Shown: positions 25,509 to 36,800 of the stretch, piece after piece
How positions within the stretch are numbered: the first letter of the stretch is position 1
How the letters are laid out: every line of letters begins with the position of its first letter
DNA from: Niebla homalea
Taxonomy: Eukaryota; Ascomycota; Lecanoromycetes; Lecanorales; Ramalinaceae
Assembly (NCBI GenBank): GCA_019925105.1
Contig: JAHGAU010000002.1
Span: 806,001-870,000, forward strand
Length of the DNA stretch: 64,000 nt
Reading direction: 5' to 3'
The notes under the pieces: generated by a model
Told to the model about the DNA's origin: nothing
What the model saw: the letters and a program-made list of their open reading frames with translations, nothing else
Database searches by the model: none
Program-made: the position numbers and the translations under genes

Positions 25509-26180
25509 TTACCAGCGACCTCGGAAGGTCGGCTGCTGCTGTTGATGAAATATGGCAGGCGAGACGGACGAAGGCGGACTGGGGAGACGCATGCCGGTAT
25601 TGGGATTCACGATGGGAATGGCGTTGCGAGTCCGCAATGCTGAAGGTTGATGTAGTTTCATTTGATGCGGATTGTGGCTGCTCGGCTGAAATCCAGTCTG
25701 GGGATTGTAGTTACTCGAAGAGGCAGATGAGAGGGAAAAGCTCGGAGTGACTTGTTGAGACGGCTGTATCTGCGGTTGGAGTGGCGACGAATGAGGGGAG
25801 TTGGATGACAGAGAACCGTCGGTTGACGAAGAGTGCATAGATTGCAGCTGTTCAATCAAATTAATGCTGGAGATCGCCTTGGTGGCGGACTTGTCTGCGC
25901 TTACGTCGTCTTCAGTCAACAATCCAGGGCAGAATTCCATGTCATCGTCCAGATCGAACGATCTACCCGCCTCAAACCTCGCTCTGGCCGCGAGCGCAAC
26001 CGGGCTCTCAAGCATGTCCCTGGGACTTCGCACGCCTCTGAACTGCTTGTGGGGGTTTTGAGAGGCTGACATCCGGGGTGCTCTTCGTGATCGTCCACCA
26101 TGATGATTGTGCGACGATGAGTGCGACGAGACTGATGATGGCTGGTGGTGTGGCTGCGAGTTGTAATAGTATGAAGCCAT
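25509..26180 (-). CDS. Conserved low-complexity fungal protein
   Basis: Single exon, 223 aa, starting MASYYYNSQ at an ATG. No known catalytic domain. The N-terminus is rich in Ser, His and Gln. A central part looks conserved: RRAPRMSASQNPHKQFRGVR (about 32-51), ARARFEAGRSFDLDDDMEFC (about 65-84) and LLTEDDV. The C-terminal half is Ser/Pro/Gln-rich with NAIPIVNPNTGMRLPSPPSS near the end and a FRGRW terminus. The pattern of short conserved blocks inside disordered sequence suggests a regulatory or RNA-related protein, but I do not know its function. I have the impression that this arrangement is common to Pezizomycotina, which a search should confirm. Confidence 0.8.
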   Translation of the reverse strand: MASYYYNSQPHHQPSSVSSHSSSHNHHGGRSRRAPRMSASQNPHKQFRGVRSPRDMLESPVALAARARFEAGRSFDLDDDMEFCPGLLTEDDVSADKSATKAISSINLIEQLQSMHSSSTDGSLSSNSPHSSPLQPQIQPSQQVTPSFSLSSASSSNYNPQTGFQPSSHNPHQMKLHQPSALRTRNAIPIVNPNTGMRLPSPPSSVSPAIFHQQQQPTFRGRW

Positions 26181-27539
26181 CTTTGCCTATCTCATAGAGT
26201 GGACCAAATGTGATGTATGTGCTGTGCTTGATGTGCTTGATCTGTTTTTGTTTCTGAGAAAGACGGAAGATTGAGGTCGACGACGGAGCTTTTCACGGAG
26301 GCAGTGCTGCGGCTGTTTGCGGGAATTGACAACAAGGCGCTTAGGATTGAACAAGGGAAGACGAAGCCGGAAGATGTAGAGGCTTCAAAGCAGGGTTGGT
26401 ACTGGTTCTACTGTCAAAGGCGATGGTATCATTCCGATGTTTGGATGCTTGCGGCGTATTTCGAGATGAAAGATGGAGATGAGAAGGCGGTGCGGCTTTG
26501 AGGGTCTCGGAGGGTCTGGGGAGAAAGAGGCAGGATTTAGCCCATGCTTTGCCCCACTCCACCTCTATGAGCGCTAATTCGACTTGACCTGAAGCGGTTT
26601 GGTTTAATCGAGGATCTCTTTCCGATCCAACCAGCTGAGAATGACCAATGTTTCAAAGTCACTTATTCCATAAACCAAAAGATGTTACACTCACCACCAC
26701 CACCACCATGGCTGACCTGTTACAAGCATCATAAGTGGCTGTTGGGGACTTGCAGCAGAGACATCAATTTTGCCCATTGGCCCCAATTTTAAGCGCTTTT
26801 GATGTCCCCTCAGCAGAGTCATTCGCACACCGCTGTATTATGAACATCTAGAATACCATCCTCTTTCAACGACGAGCTTTGATAAGGCCAAAATAGAGCT
26901 TCACCATTGATAGGATGGTCTTCGGCACGACCATTTTTGAGCGGCCCCAATTTCAGTGGTCAATCCAGTGACCAGTGAAATCGTACATGCCGGCCCTGCA
27001 TTAGCATTCCCTACTAAAACTGCCCGAATTGAGTCTAAGGCTTCACCGCCTCAATCTTCAAAACTTGCCCCAAAGCACGGGGTCTATCACACATGAATAC
27101 TCGACTTGTGTGGGAATCAACTATTATGTGTGGTGGACGACCGACCAAATAAGATGAAATACTCCCCGAGGCTGGATTGCAGATTTCCATTTGGTAAGGT
27201 GACGACGCCGAGCACAAGACGCAGATATGAATTTGGCAAAGGTTCAAGACTCAGACGCCTCAGCCATTGGCAGAAAGCACGAGTATTGTGGGCGCATCAT
27301 ATAATAGCCTGTGACCCCGATAATGTATGCTTTCAATCACGCTTGATGCTCCTCCAAACCGTTGATCCTCTTATTGGGCTTTGCTGTAGTAACACTCGCT
27401 CAAACCCCGCTTCATGCTCACATCGACCGAGAGTCGGTCTCCCATATGTTGACTTGCTGTCTGCATTGATTTATCTGGGCAAGCATAAGCAATCGAGCCC
27501 ACGTTCGCAAATCCTTTTGAGAACAGGGTGTTAGGGGTC
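26181..27539. other. Intergenic region (1.36 kb)
   Basis: Upstream of the previous gene and downstream of the F-box gene. Contains a short CACCAC repeat at 26692-26707. Reading frames here (e.g. plus strand 26271-26501) lack an ATG start and any recognisable domain. I see no gene. Confidence 0.4.
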
Positions 27540-29180
27540 CTACTCACTCACGAGGACCCACAAGATTCCGGCTTCCTCCATATCAGCAGCAATCTGCAGC
27601 TCCTTCCATGTATGGCTATGGTAGCATAACCCTTCAAAAGCAATGAAACGACGAAACCAGGTCTTCTTCGAGCCCTCGATCAGACGTCTTCGCCGCTCTT
27701 CAGCCTCATCTAAATCCTGGTCAATATCTCGCCGGACTTTCGACTCGTTGTTGAGTGTCGGTGCTGCACCTCCGAAAAGTGATTTAGCCGGTGCAAACTT
27801 GCGAGTTGCTGCGATTGCGTTGGCCACTCCAGCGTTGATCTGCTGCTGACGTTCAGCAGCCCGCTTTTTACGACGGCATTCCTGGACCGCGTGTCGGATC
27901 GAATGGGCATCCAGCTGCTCTGGGCCATCAATTGATCCTCCCGAGGATCCTAGACACGTCATAATCCCGTCACGGCGAAGACTGTCCATCTCCGCTTGGT
28001 CCAAGAACAATTGTCTGCATACATGACTTGCACCAAACTCAAGATGCGTCAGATTATTGCCAAACCTCCGTAGAAGAGGGCACAGATGTGCTGGGTGTTC
28101 TATAAGTGGGTTTCCATCCATGTCGAAGCTGGTTTGATCATGACCAGGTCTACACAACAGCACTAAGCGTCGAAGGTTTGCAGGAGCGTGATGAAGGAGC
28201 TGCGCCACCATGTCGTCGCCAAGGTTGCAGAATCGCAGCTCCAGCGAAGTAAGATTAGCAGCCGTTGACTTTGGATTACCGAGGAGCTGCATTAATATGG
28301 TCGCATCAAGCTCTGGCACGTATTCCAAGAAAATCCTCTCAATCTTTTCCAAGCCGTTCAGAGACCCCATTGAGAGCGGCAATGCTGTGATTTGGGAGGT
28401 ACGCTTGGGTGTCGATTGCTGTGTTGGACCGTTATAGGCACGACCACAAAAGTCACTGAGATCCAGACTTGCTCTCAGGGGTGGGGGACTAGCCCAATGG
28501 TGTCGAATCTCGATATCAGTACAATCAGGAAAGGTCATTCCATCGAAGAATGGATTCCAAAATTTCGCATTAGGACAACAGCGGTCCCTGGATCGTGGGT
28601 GGGTCTCCTCAGGATCATGGTGGCCAACGTAGAGTCTCAAAATCTTGACTCTAGGAAAGCTTTCGCTACCAAAGTTGGAGACCGGAGTGCTGCTGCAGTT
28701 ACAATGGGCAAAATCGACCTGAATATTAATGTTGGGGCATAGTCGCTCTATTGATTGCAGGATTCTCGAAATAAGGATCGCTGTCGGAGGCTGTCCATTG
28801 TTTCTAGCACTGTCACGGGTAGGGTCCAAGGTGAGGCGTAGATATCTCGTCTGATCGCGCGACTCGCAAGTTGACCATTTGAAGTCGATCTTGCCCAGGT
28901 ATGTTGCTTGAGTCAACGTTCGATTGAACAAAGTAAGAGATGAAAATGAATTGATGATAGGGGAATGGTACAAAATAGGTCTTATGAGCCTATAGATAGG
29001 TTTAGCAGTGAGCGAGAGTCGTGATACATCCGATTGCTCAATGCCCGTGCATATGTGGCTCCTGAAATTAGGTTAGCTATTTTTAGATCTCGTACTGCCC
29101 AGCCGCATTGAAATAGCGAGCATGTTACGATAGACTCACGCAATTTCTGAGGGCAGCTTAGCAAAAGGAATGACAGCCAT
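27540..29180 (-). CDS. F-box protein with leucine-rich C-terminal part
   Basis: Two exons, 29180-29140 and 29061-27540, 520 aa. The 41-nt first exon encodes MAVIPFAKLPSEI, and exon 2 continues ASHICTGIEQSDVSRLSLTA, which together form a fungal F-box (LP-x-E-I ... L-x-x-L-x). F-box proteins link substrates to the SCF ubiquitin ligase. The middle (about 250-370) has irregular leucine-rich repeats (NLTSLELRFCNL, NLRRLVLL, LTHLEFGASHV). Residues 400-470 are Arg/Lys/Glu-rich, probably helical. The substrate is unknown. The intron (78 nt, GTGAGT...TTTCAG) is what reveals the F-box; without it the protein would seem to start at MYHSPI. Confidence 0.85.
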
Positions 29181-29523
29181 CGTGAGTACGTAGAACGGAA
29201 TAGCAGAAAGGATGACCACTCCGATTGATATGTCCCAACATCTATCTTCCAGAAAGCGGATCAGGCTGCATGGAGGGCATTAAAGTCGTTTTTTAACCGC
29301 CCACTGCACGTCTATCTAAGCGCCAGAGCCGCAATCATCATAGGGCAGGTCACGGATTCAGGATCGCTCGGTTCGATAGATATGAGGTGAGGTTCAAAGA
29401 TTCTTGCAACGCCAATGGGGGCGAGTCACTCGAGCTGCTGTCATCATCTGCCATATATCTTCCTGTCACATTGCAGATCTGCGCGTCGCATGTCGCAATA
29501 ATAGACGAGTCTACGCTTTTGCG
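29181..29523. promoter_or_regulatory. Shared divergent promoter region, F-box gene / apyrase
   Basis: 343 bp between two divergently transcribed genes, so both promoters must lie here or overlap the genes. No distinct motif recognised. Confidence 0.4.
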
Positions 29524-31797
29524 ATGCCCGATGACAATTGTAAAGACGAGACTTTCCTGTAGCGCCAAAGGCTTGTGCTGATCCATGTAGGGAGGTGGGG
29601 CATTGTACTCGATGCCGGGTCGTCCGTAAGTCAGCAGTACGACTTCCAGTGCTTGCTTTGCTGATGGCTTTCTCTCAAGGGGACGCGTCTTCATGTGTAC
29701 AGATGGCTAGATCACATGCATGCTCGCGGTATTGGCAACGCTCAACAATTACAATCCCTACCCGCGATAGAAACAAAGAAGAAATGGACCAAGAAGACCA
29801 AGCCAGGCATATCAACGTTTGCGCAGAAGCCTGGCCAGGTCGGCGCTGACCATCTTGAGACGCTATTCGCAAAAGCACGGAAGATAGTACCGCAGCGAGA
29901 AGCTGAGAGAACGCCGATCTTCTTGCTCGCCACGGCTGGTATGCGTCTGCTTCCGACTGATCAACGAGAAGCGGTGCTCGAAGAAGTGTGCTTGTACGCC
30001 CGCACTACGACGCCATTCCTCTTGCCGGACTGTGGAATCCACGTCCGTGTCATACCCGGGGATGTCGAAGGCCTGTATGGCTGGACAGCTGCAAATTATC
30101 TTCTCGGCGGTTTTGATTCCCCCAAAGGTAGCACCAAGACGAAACACCATGAAACCTTTGGATTCCTTGATATGGGAGGCGCATCTGCTCAGATAGCCTT
30201 CGCACCGAACGCAACGGAAGCGGAACGCCACGCGAATGATCTTACAGTGATGCGATTACGGAACATTGACGGAAATCCTGCGGAACACAGGATCTTCACT
30301 ACAACATGGTTGGGTTACGGTGTCAATGAGGCTCGTCGACGCTATATCGAAACCTTGGAAGGTACGAGAGATACCAAAGCTACGAAGGAGCTTATCGACC
30401 CGTGTCTGCCTGCAGGGCTCGAGACTGACCCGAAAGGAGACGTGTTCCTACCAAATTCGAAGACCGTGGACGGGAAACTCCCCATTCTCAAGGGCATTGG
30501 CAAGTTCGACCAGTGCCTAAACCGGACCCTCCCCTTACTTGACAAGGGCCATATCTGTGACGACGAACCATGCTTGTTAGGCGGGGTCCATGTTCCAGCG
30601 ATTGACTTTGATGTCAATCATTTTGTTGGCGTCAGTGAGTACTGGCATACAACCCATGACATATTTCAATTCGGAGAGAAAGACAAAGCCTATGATTTCA
30701 ATACTTATCAGAATCGAGTCAGCAGGTTCTGCAGTCAAGACTGGAGCGACATTAGAGCAGGCATAGAAGGGCAGCAATGGGGCGACAAAGTGGACGAGAA
30801 GACTGCAGTTGAGGTTTGCTTTAAGGCTAGCTGGCTAATCAACATACTGCATGAGGGCATTGGCATACCTCGCGTGGGACTGGAGGAGACACCAAATGCG
30901 AAGCATAATGGAACATCCAAATTAATCGACGGTGCAAAGGACAAAGGCTTCGAACCCCCCTTCAGACCCATCAACAAAATCGACGACGTGGAGGTCAGTT
31001 GGACGCTGGGGAAAATCATATTGTACGCTTCCAGCCAAATACCACCGGCTAAGGATGATCTTCTCCCTGTTGGATTTGGCCGCAACGTTCCGGGCGTGCC
31101 AGACGACTTCCAGTACCCTAGTATACAGCCAGCTCATTCCTCATCTTCAAATTCCAGCCTGCATCCATCTCTTCCGGGAGGTGCATCAAGCAACAGAACC
31201 TCAAGCGTTCTACGGGCTGGGAGCTCCCGCCGCATACCTGGGATCATCCTCTTCCTTCTGATACTAATTTTTGCAATCTACTTTCTCGTTAGCCGAAGAC
31301 GTCGAAGTCGGATGCCCACGAACTTCTCTTCGCAGAAACATCTTGGCTCCAGTCGAGGAAGTAGCCGTGCCTTCCTTGCCGGCAAATTCTCCAATTTCCT
31401 CACGCCTTCCTTCAATCAAGGCAATTACGAGAGAGTTGATCTTGAAGACGGTGGCAACGGAACCTTTGACAACCTTGAGCTCAGTGGTCTTGATGAAGAA
31501 AGCTCCGATTCGAGTACTGGATCGTACGCTGGTAAGACATCTGGCTGGGCGACTCCAAGGAGCAGGAGCAGTCATGGCCATGTCGCAAGCTCTGCTAGCT
31601 TCGAGGACCTTGGTAGCGGTCATGGCCTTGGGCTTGGCCTTAGCAGCAACAAACCTTCGCCGATGGAGCGAAGTGGTCTGACTGGCCGGACAGAGAGTCG
31701 TGATCGCTTACTCGGAATGGGCGAAGGCAAAAGATCAAGATTGGGCAGTCCGCAACGGGGTAGTTCTTTGAAATTGGCAAAGTTGGTTGAAGACTGA
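29524..31797 (+). CDS. Golgi-type apyrase (GDA1/CD39 NTPDase, Ynd1-like)
   Basis: Three exons: 29524-29539 (only 16 nt), 29591-29625 (35 nt) and 29680-31797; 722 aa. Splicing gives the N-terminus MPDDNWRWGIVLDAGSSGTR, whose DAGSSGTR (13-20) is apyrase conserved region 1. Further regions: LATAGMRLL (ACR2), GLYGWTAANYLLG (ACR3), GFLDMGGASAQIAF (ACR4). It hydrolyses nucleoside di- and triphosphates in the Golgi lumen, removing GDP and UDP left by glycosyltransferases. A single membrane segment IPGIILFLLILIFAIYFLVS lies near residues 535-555, followed by RRRRSR and a Ser/Gly-rich cytosolic tail, as in yeast Ynd1 rather than Gda1, which has an N-terminal anchor. The tiny first exon was chosen because it gives an ATG, good GTAAAG/TGTAG sites and the correct phase. 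Confidence 0.9.
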
Positions 31798-32674
31798 AGG
31801 GTTTGTTTTTTGGGCGACAAAGGATGGTTCCTTTCCCATCACCAGGAGCATGGAAGAGTATCTGCCTCAAATGTCGGTCTATTTATGGGCGTCTACTCCC
31901 GGAAGACCTGCTCTGTGCAACGTGAAAGTCCCGGTCTCGTACGAACGCATGCCTTATGGCCAACAGGAGAATGACATGTGGGACAGTACTGGGACACACT
32001 CGTTCTGAGGCTTTGAGCATCGCAATGTTGAAGGGAATAACGCGCCGTCCTGGAATCGCTGTATGATAAACGCATAGCTTTCAGAGGTGAGTGATTATTG
32101 GGCTGCCCCGGCCATGTCTCTATTGACTCATCGTCACGTCCAGGGATATAAGGATGAGCCATCCATGGAAGCGGCGGCAATGTCTTGGATCAGTTTCGCT
32201 TTGGTGCCGCAAAGGGCGTACTCAGGAGACCATGTACGCTTCTCCGTTGAACTCGACGGACGGGCAGTGTGTGCTTGCGAAGTATACAATATGGCCGTTG
32301 AGCTATGTGGGATTTGTCGACGGGACGCGATTCAAGGGGTTTTGCTTTGCTCTTCCGTGAAGCGAGATCTATGTATGGCAATCCGCGAAGGTTGAAGCTG
32401 GGGTCACCAGCGATATTCAGTGGTGTAGTAAAGCACAGTAGCATATATATGAGTTGAGCCATTCTCGAATCTAACAAGGCTGCACCGCCGCTAGTCAGTC
32501 AGTCCCTGAGTGAGACGTTTATTTGGCGCAAATCGCTTGCCTGCCATGCTTTACGTCATTCCTCAACATTTGGTGAAAGTGGTACAATCTTGCAAGCAAT
32601 CACTTCTTCGCTCCACTATACCACCAGAATTTTTCCCTACTCAACCTCAAGAATCCCCAGATCTCACAATCATC
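31798..32674. other. Intergenic region (877 bp)
   Basis: Between two plus-strand genes. Frames at 31787-32008 and 32087-32395 have no recognisable domain and no convincing splice context. I see no gene. Confidence 0.4.
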
Positions 32675-33202
32675 ATGAGCGGTACTTCTAATGTCGGTGG
32701 ACGCGGTGTTTACGAAGCTGGTGATCAACGCAACCCTCCCAACTCTCAGCTTCCACAGGCAGACAGATATCACGAGGGACAGCCAAACAGCCACAAATCC
32801 AATGACTCAAGTCCGTTCACTACCCAGATCTTGCTCTCACTTCGCAGCTGCTGATTGCTGGTGCTGTGCAGAGGATGAGCGCTCTATCGCAAACAAGCTA
32901 GCTCGCGAAGAAAAGGTGATCTTGTAAATGACACCCGTGCCATATGCCGCCTTCTGACAGATCAAAGCGAGAGAAAGAGCCAGAGCAAATGTCACAGGAA
33001 GCGAAGGAATCTCAGCAAGACCCAACCTTGCCCGTACGCGACTACTCACGAATGGTGCCTCGTTGTATTCTGTGCTGACAAATACCAGGCGAAGAATCAT
33101 GGCCACGAGCCGTCCAAGGGTGCCAAGGTTGATGCTGAACTTCAGCAAGAGGAGGAAGAGATGTTGAAGAAGAAAGGAGCCTGGGGATCCAAGCAACATT
33201 AG
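32675..33202 (+). CDS. Conserved small hydrophilic protein of unknown function (124 aa)
   Basis: Four exons: 32675-32810, 32872-32923, 32961-33033, 33089-33202. All introns are short (61, 37, 55 nt) and GT-AG, and every junction keeps frame. The protein starts MSGTSNVGGRGVYEAGDQRN, continues through DERSIANKLAREEK and EPEQMSQEAKESQQDPTLP, and ends EPSKGAKVDAELQQEEEEML then KKKGAWGSKQH. It is almost entirely charged and helical, with no signal or membrane segment. I believe similar proteins occur widely in filamentous ascomycetes but know no function. Because the coding sequence is split, it is easily missed. The weakest choice is intron 2 (GTAAAT...CTGACAG, 37 nt); intron 1 has an unusual GTCCGT donor. 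Confidence 0.75.
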
Positions 33203-33857
33203 GCCCAGTGTGCGCCTGTTGATAGGGGTAGTCAGATAAGCTCTTCTACACGAAGCTGATCTTATGGACACGAGGCTTGAAGCATTAGACAGAGAATGAT
33301 GAGTCCACAAAATACATGACTTCTAAATGACCCTAATTTTCCCACCGCTGCACAGTAGATTTGAACCAGATTGGTTGCACGTCTCAGTGGGAGCTCTTGT
33401 GCAAGAGCAATTGACTTTAAGATCTCATACAGAGACCGTAATAGCAAACATACAACTTTAGAAATCATGGTATAGATCGTGGTGTGTCAGGCGTAGTAGC
33501 CAAAGGGGACGTGCTATAGTATGTTATATACATCACGTGCCTCTAAATAATCATCAAAGCAAATGGTTTCTCGATACATCCATGCAATCCAAACTTATCT
33601 GAAAATGACGACGCGCACTCGGCCCCCGTGCAGATTCCCGTAATTTCAAGACCAATTCGGCAAGCTAGATTTATGAGCGACATTATTTCAAGGCTGGTCT
33701 TGTCTGCGGAGTAGATCTATCGTTAGGTGAAGCAGCATGTCTTGAGGATTCCAAAGGCTCATCGACGTCATGGCTATCTTACGGTGCTGGGTAGATGCAG
33801 AATGCGGAGGAACCAACTAAGAAGTCGCATCGTCCACGACCGTAAGCTGACGACCAG
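33203..33857. other. Intergenic region (655 bp)
   Basis: Upstream of VPS15. No recognisable coding sequence or motif. Confidence 0.4.
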
Positions 33858-36800
33858 ATGGGTCAAGCACTTTCTTTGGCTGCGTTACCTGGTGGCTCGG
33901 CCGGTATAGACGTGCCTGAGCTGTCAGATCTAAACTACGAAAAGTCTCTCGGTACAGCACGTCTGATGAAATGCGTTCGAGCAAGGCATCACGATGGACT
34001 TGTTGTCGTCAAGCTTGTTATGAAGCCATTAGCGTCATTCGACTTATCCAGATATCAAAAAGCCATAAGGTGTGAGTAGGTAGCATGAAGCTTCCCGCGT
34101 CCTGCTTTGGCTCACGCTCCAACGTAGCTGAACGCGACCGTCTTGTTGATGTTCCAAATGCTTTGGGTTACCAACGCGTCTTCGAAACCAACACGAACGG
34201 CTATCTCCTAAGGCAATACTTCTATAGCTCCTTGTACGATCGTTTGAGGTATCTTTCTGGTCACCACATACATAACATCATGCTAAATCTAGCAGCACTC
34301 GCCCCTTCCTAGAGCACATAGAAAAGAAATGGATCGCTTATCAGCTGCTATGCGCAGTCCGAGATTCGCACTCTCAAGACGTCTACCACGGAGACATCAA
34401 GACCGAGAATGTGCTTGTGACCTCCTGGCATTGGCTCTACTTGACCGACTACTCGGCTTCCTACAAACCTGCTTACGTCCCTGAGGATAATCCCGCCGAT
34501 TTCTCTTACTACTTTGACAATGCTGGGCGCAGAACCTGTTATCTCGCTCCTGAACGCTTCCTCACGGCAGGTGCTTCGGATGAAGGCAGAGGTATCACCT
34601 GGGCTATGGATGTATTCAGTACCGGATGTGTGATTGCCGAGCTCTTTACTGAGACACCAATCTTCAACCTTAGTCAGCTGTTCAAATACAGAAAGGGAGA
34701 GTACGATCCTGCTTTGGCATACATGAACAAGATTCATGATGAAGATATGCGCGAGATGGTAAGTCATATGATACAGTTACAGCCTGAGTCGCGATACTCC
34801 GCAGATGAATACCTTAGATTCTGGAGGAAGAAAGCCTTCCCCGACTATTTCTACAGCTTCTTACACCAATACATGGGCTCCATAACGGATCCATCGTCTG
34901 GCCACTCATCAGTACATCCGGACACTGCAAATTTTGGCGACGCTGATGAAAGAATAGAGAAAATATTCAACGACTTTGACAAGATATCCTTCTCTCTAAG
35001 TCAAAATGATTATCCTCATCGGACGCAAACACAGCCGGAACCTCCGGCGTCTTCGGATGAGATAATCCCCGTTCAGGTAGACATACCTGACCACAGGCAT
35101 CAGGTGACCCCCGAAATCAGGTCTCATGCTGATGATGGATCTCTAATCTTTCTCACACTTGTCGTGTCATCTCTGAGACACACTGCGAGGGCTTCAGCCC
35201 GGATTCGGGCATGTGATTTGATGCTAGCATTCGCTGAGCGCGTCACCGATGAAGCCAAACTTGATCGAATCCTACCTTATGTCGTCGCACTGCTAAGCGA
35301 TCGATCTGATGGCGTGAGGATTGCGGCCCTCCGCACAATGACCCAGCTTCTCGCCCTAGTGAAGACCGTGACGCCTGTAAATGCGTATGCGTTCACAGAA
35401 TACATAAAACACCGTCTACCCCCTTTCACTGGAGGTCCTGGTCCGCTCAAGGTGAGCACATTGGCTCGTGCGACGTATGCTTCCTGCATAGCATCGCTCG
35501 CACATTCTTCCCTACGTATTTTGGACATGGTGCAGGCTCTACGCGCGGATGGTTCGCTTCCCAGTACAGAGCAAGACACTGATGAAGAGGGAGGGTCTAA
35601 TCTGGCTTTTCGGAACACGTATGATCATACCAAAGCTGAACTGTTGAACACCTTTGAGGAGCACACGAAAGCACTTCTGATGGATACATCATACTCTGTT
35701 CGTAGAGCTTTCCTCGGCTCAGTGGCTAGCCTGTGCGTCTTCTTTGGGACCCATCGGGCAAATGAGGTTGTTCTGACCTACCTCAACACCTATTTGAATG
35801 ACAAGGATTGGATTCTGAAATGTGCATTCTTTCGGACCGTTGTAGGGGTGGCCGCGTTCGTTGGTGGACCAAGCGTTGAGGACTTCATACTACCCCTAAT
35901 GATTCCAGCTCTGGTTGACACCGAAGACTTTGTGGTGCAACAAGTATTATCATCTCTCGCCGACATCGCCGAGCTAGGCCTTCTCCAAAGAACGACAACC
36001 TGGGAGATGATAGACATTGCGGCTCGCTATTCGATGCATCCAGATTATTGGATCCGCGAAGCAGCGGTCCATTTCGTGTCTGCATCAACACGGTACATAT
36101 CCGTGGCTGATCGACACTGTATCGTTGCTCCTTTACTGAAGCCGTATTTGAAGTCGTCGATACTGGGCTTCTCTGAGCATGCCATCCTAGATGCTTTGAA
36201 GAAGCCATTGCCCTTTGCAATCCTCGATATGGCTGTACTCTGGGCGGCCAAGTCCAATAACAGCACTTTCTGGAAACCCGAAAAGAATCATCGATCCTTT
36301 TCTCTCACCTCACCAGCGCTCGCCTTGCCCATCATATCCTCCAAAGACCTGAAGTCAAATGCCCTAAGTGAGTATGCAAAGCACGCCGAGGACGAAAGCT
36401 GGATCAAACGGCTTCGTGGCATTGGAATGACCTCCGGAGACGAATTGAAATTGGTGGCTTTGAAAGGCTACATCTGGCGCTTAGCATGCGAGCGAAAACA
36501 GTTAGCCAAATCTTCAAAAGCTTCAACTCTTGATTCCGTGGTGCCACTGAAAAACCTCAAGGTTACTCCTATTCTGGTTTTCTTCGAAAAGGAGAAGAGA
36601 AGATCCCCAAGCCAGAGGCGTGCTGACAGCAGCGTGGAGCGTCCTTCAAGTAAACAGAGGCAGACAAAAGGTCAAAATCACACAATCGCAGATGCTCTGC
36701 TCGATGCGTCCACATCTCTTGAAGATCCGTTGGCACAGAGAAAGAAGTCATACGCAAATGCAAGGAAAGAGAGAATGTCTTCCTTGCAAGAAAATAGGTT

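Noticed and set aside
26271..26501. Plus-strand frame of 76 codons upstream of the low-complexity gene
   Set aside because: No ATG at its start, no domain, and it lies in the neighbour's promoter region.
29350..29694. Minus-strand frame with a repeated P-L-A-L-Q-E-S motif
   Set aside because: Overlaps the first exons and introns of the apyrase gene and lacks an ATG-supported context; the repeat is two short similar stretches only.
32087..32395. Plus-strand frame of 102 codons between the apyrase and the small conserved gene
   Set aside because: No ATG at the 5' end, no recognisable family, unusual composition for this genome's genes.
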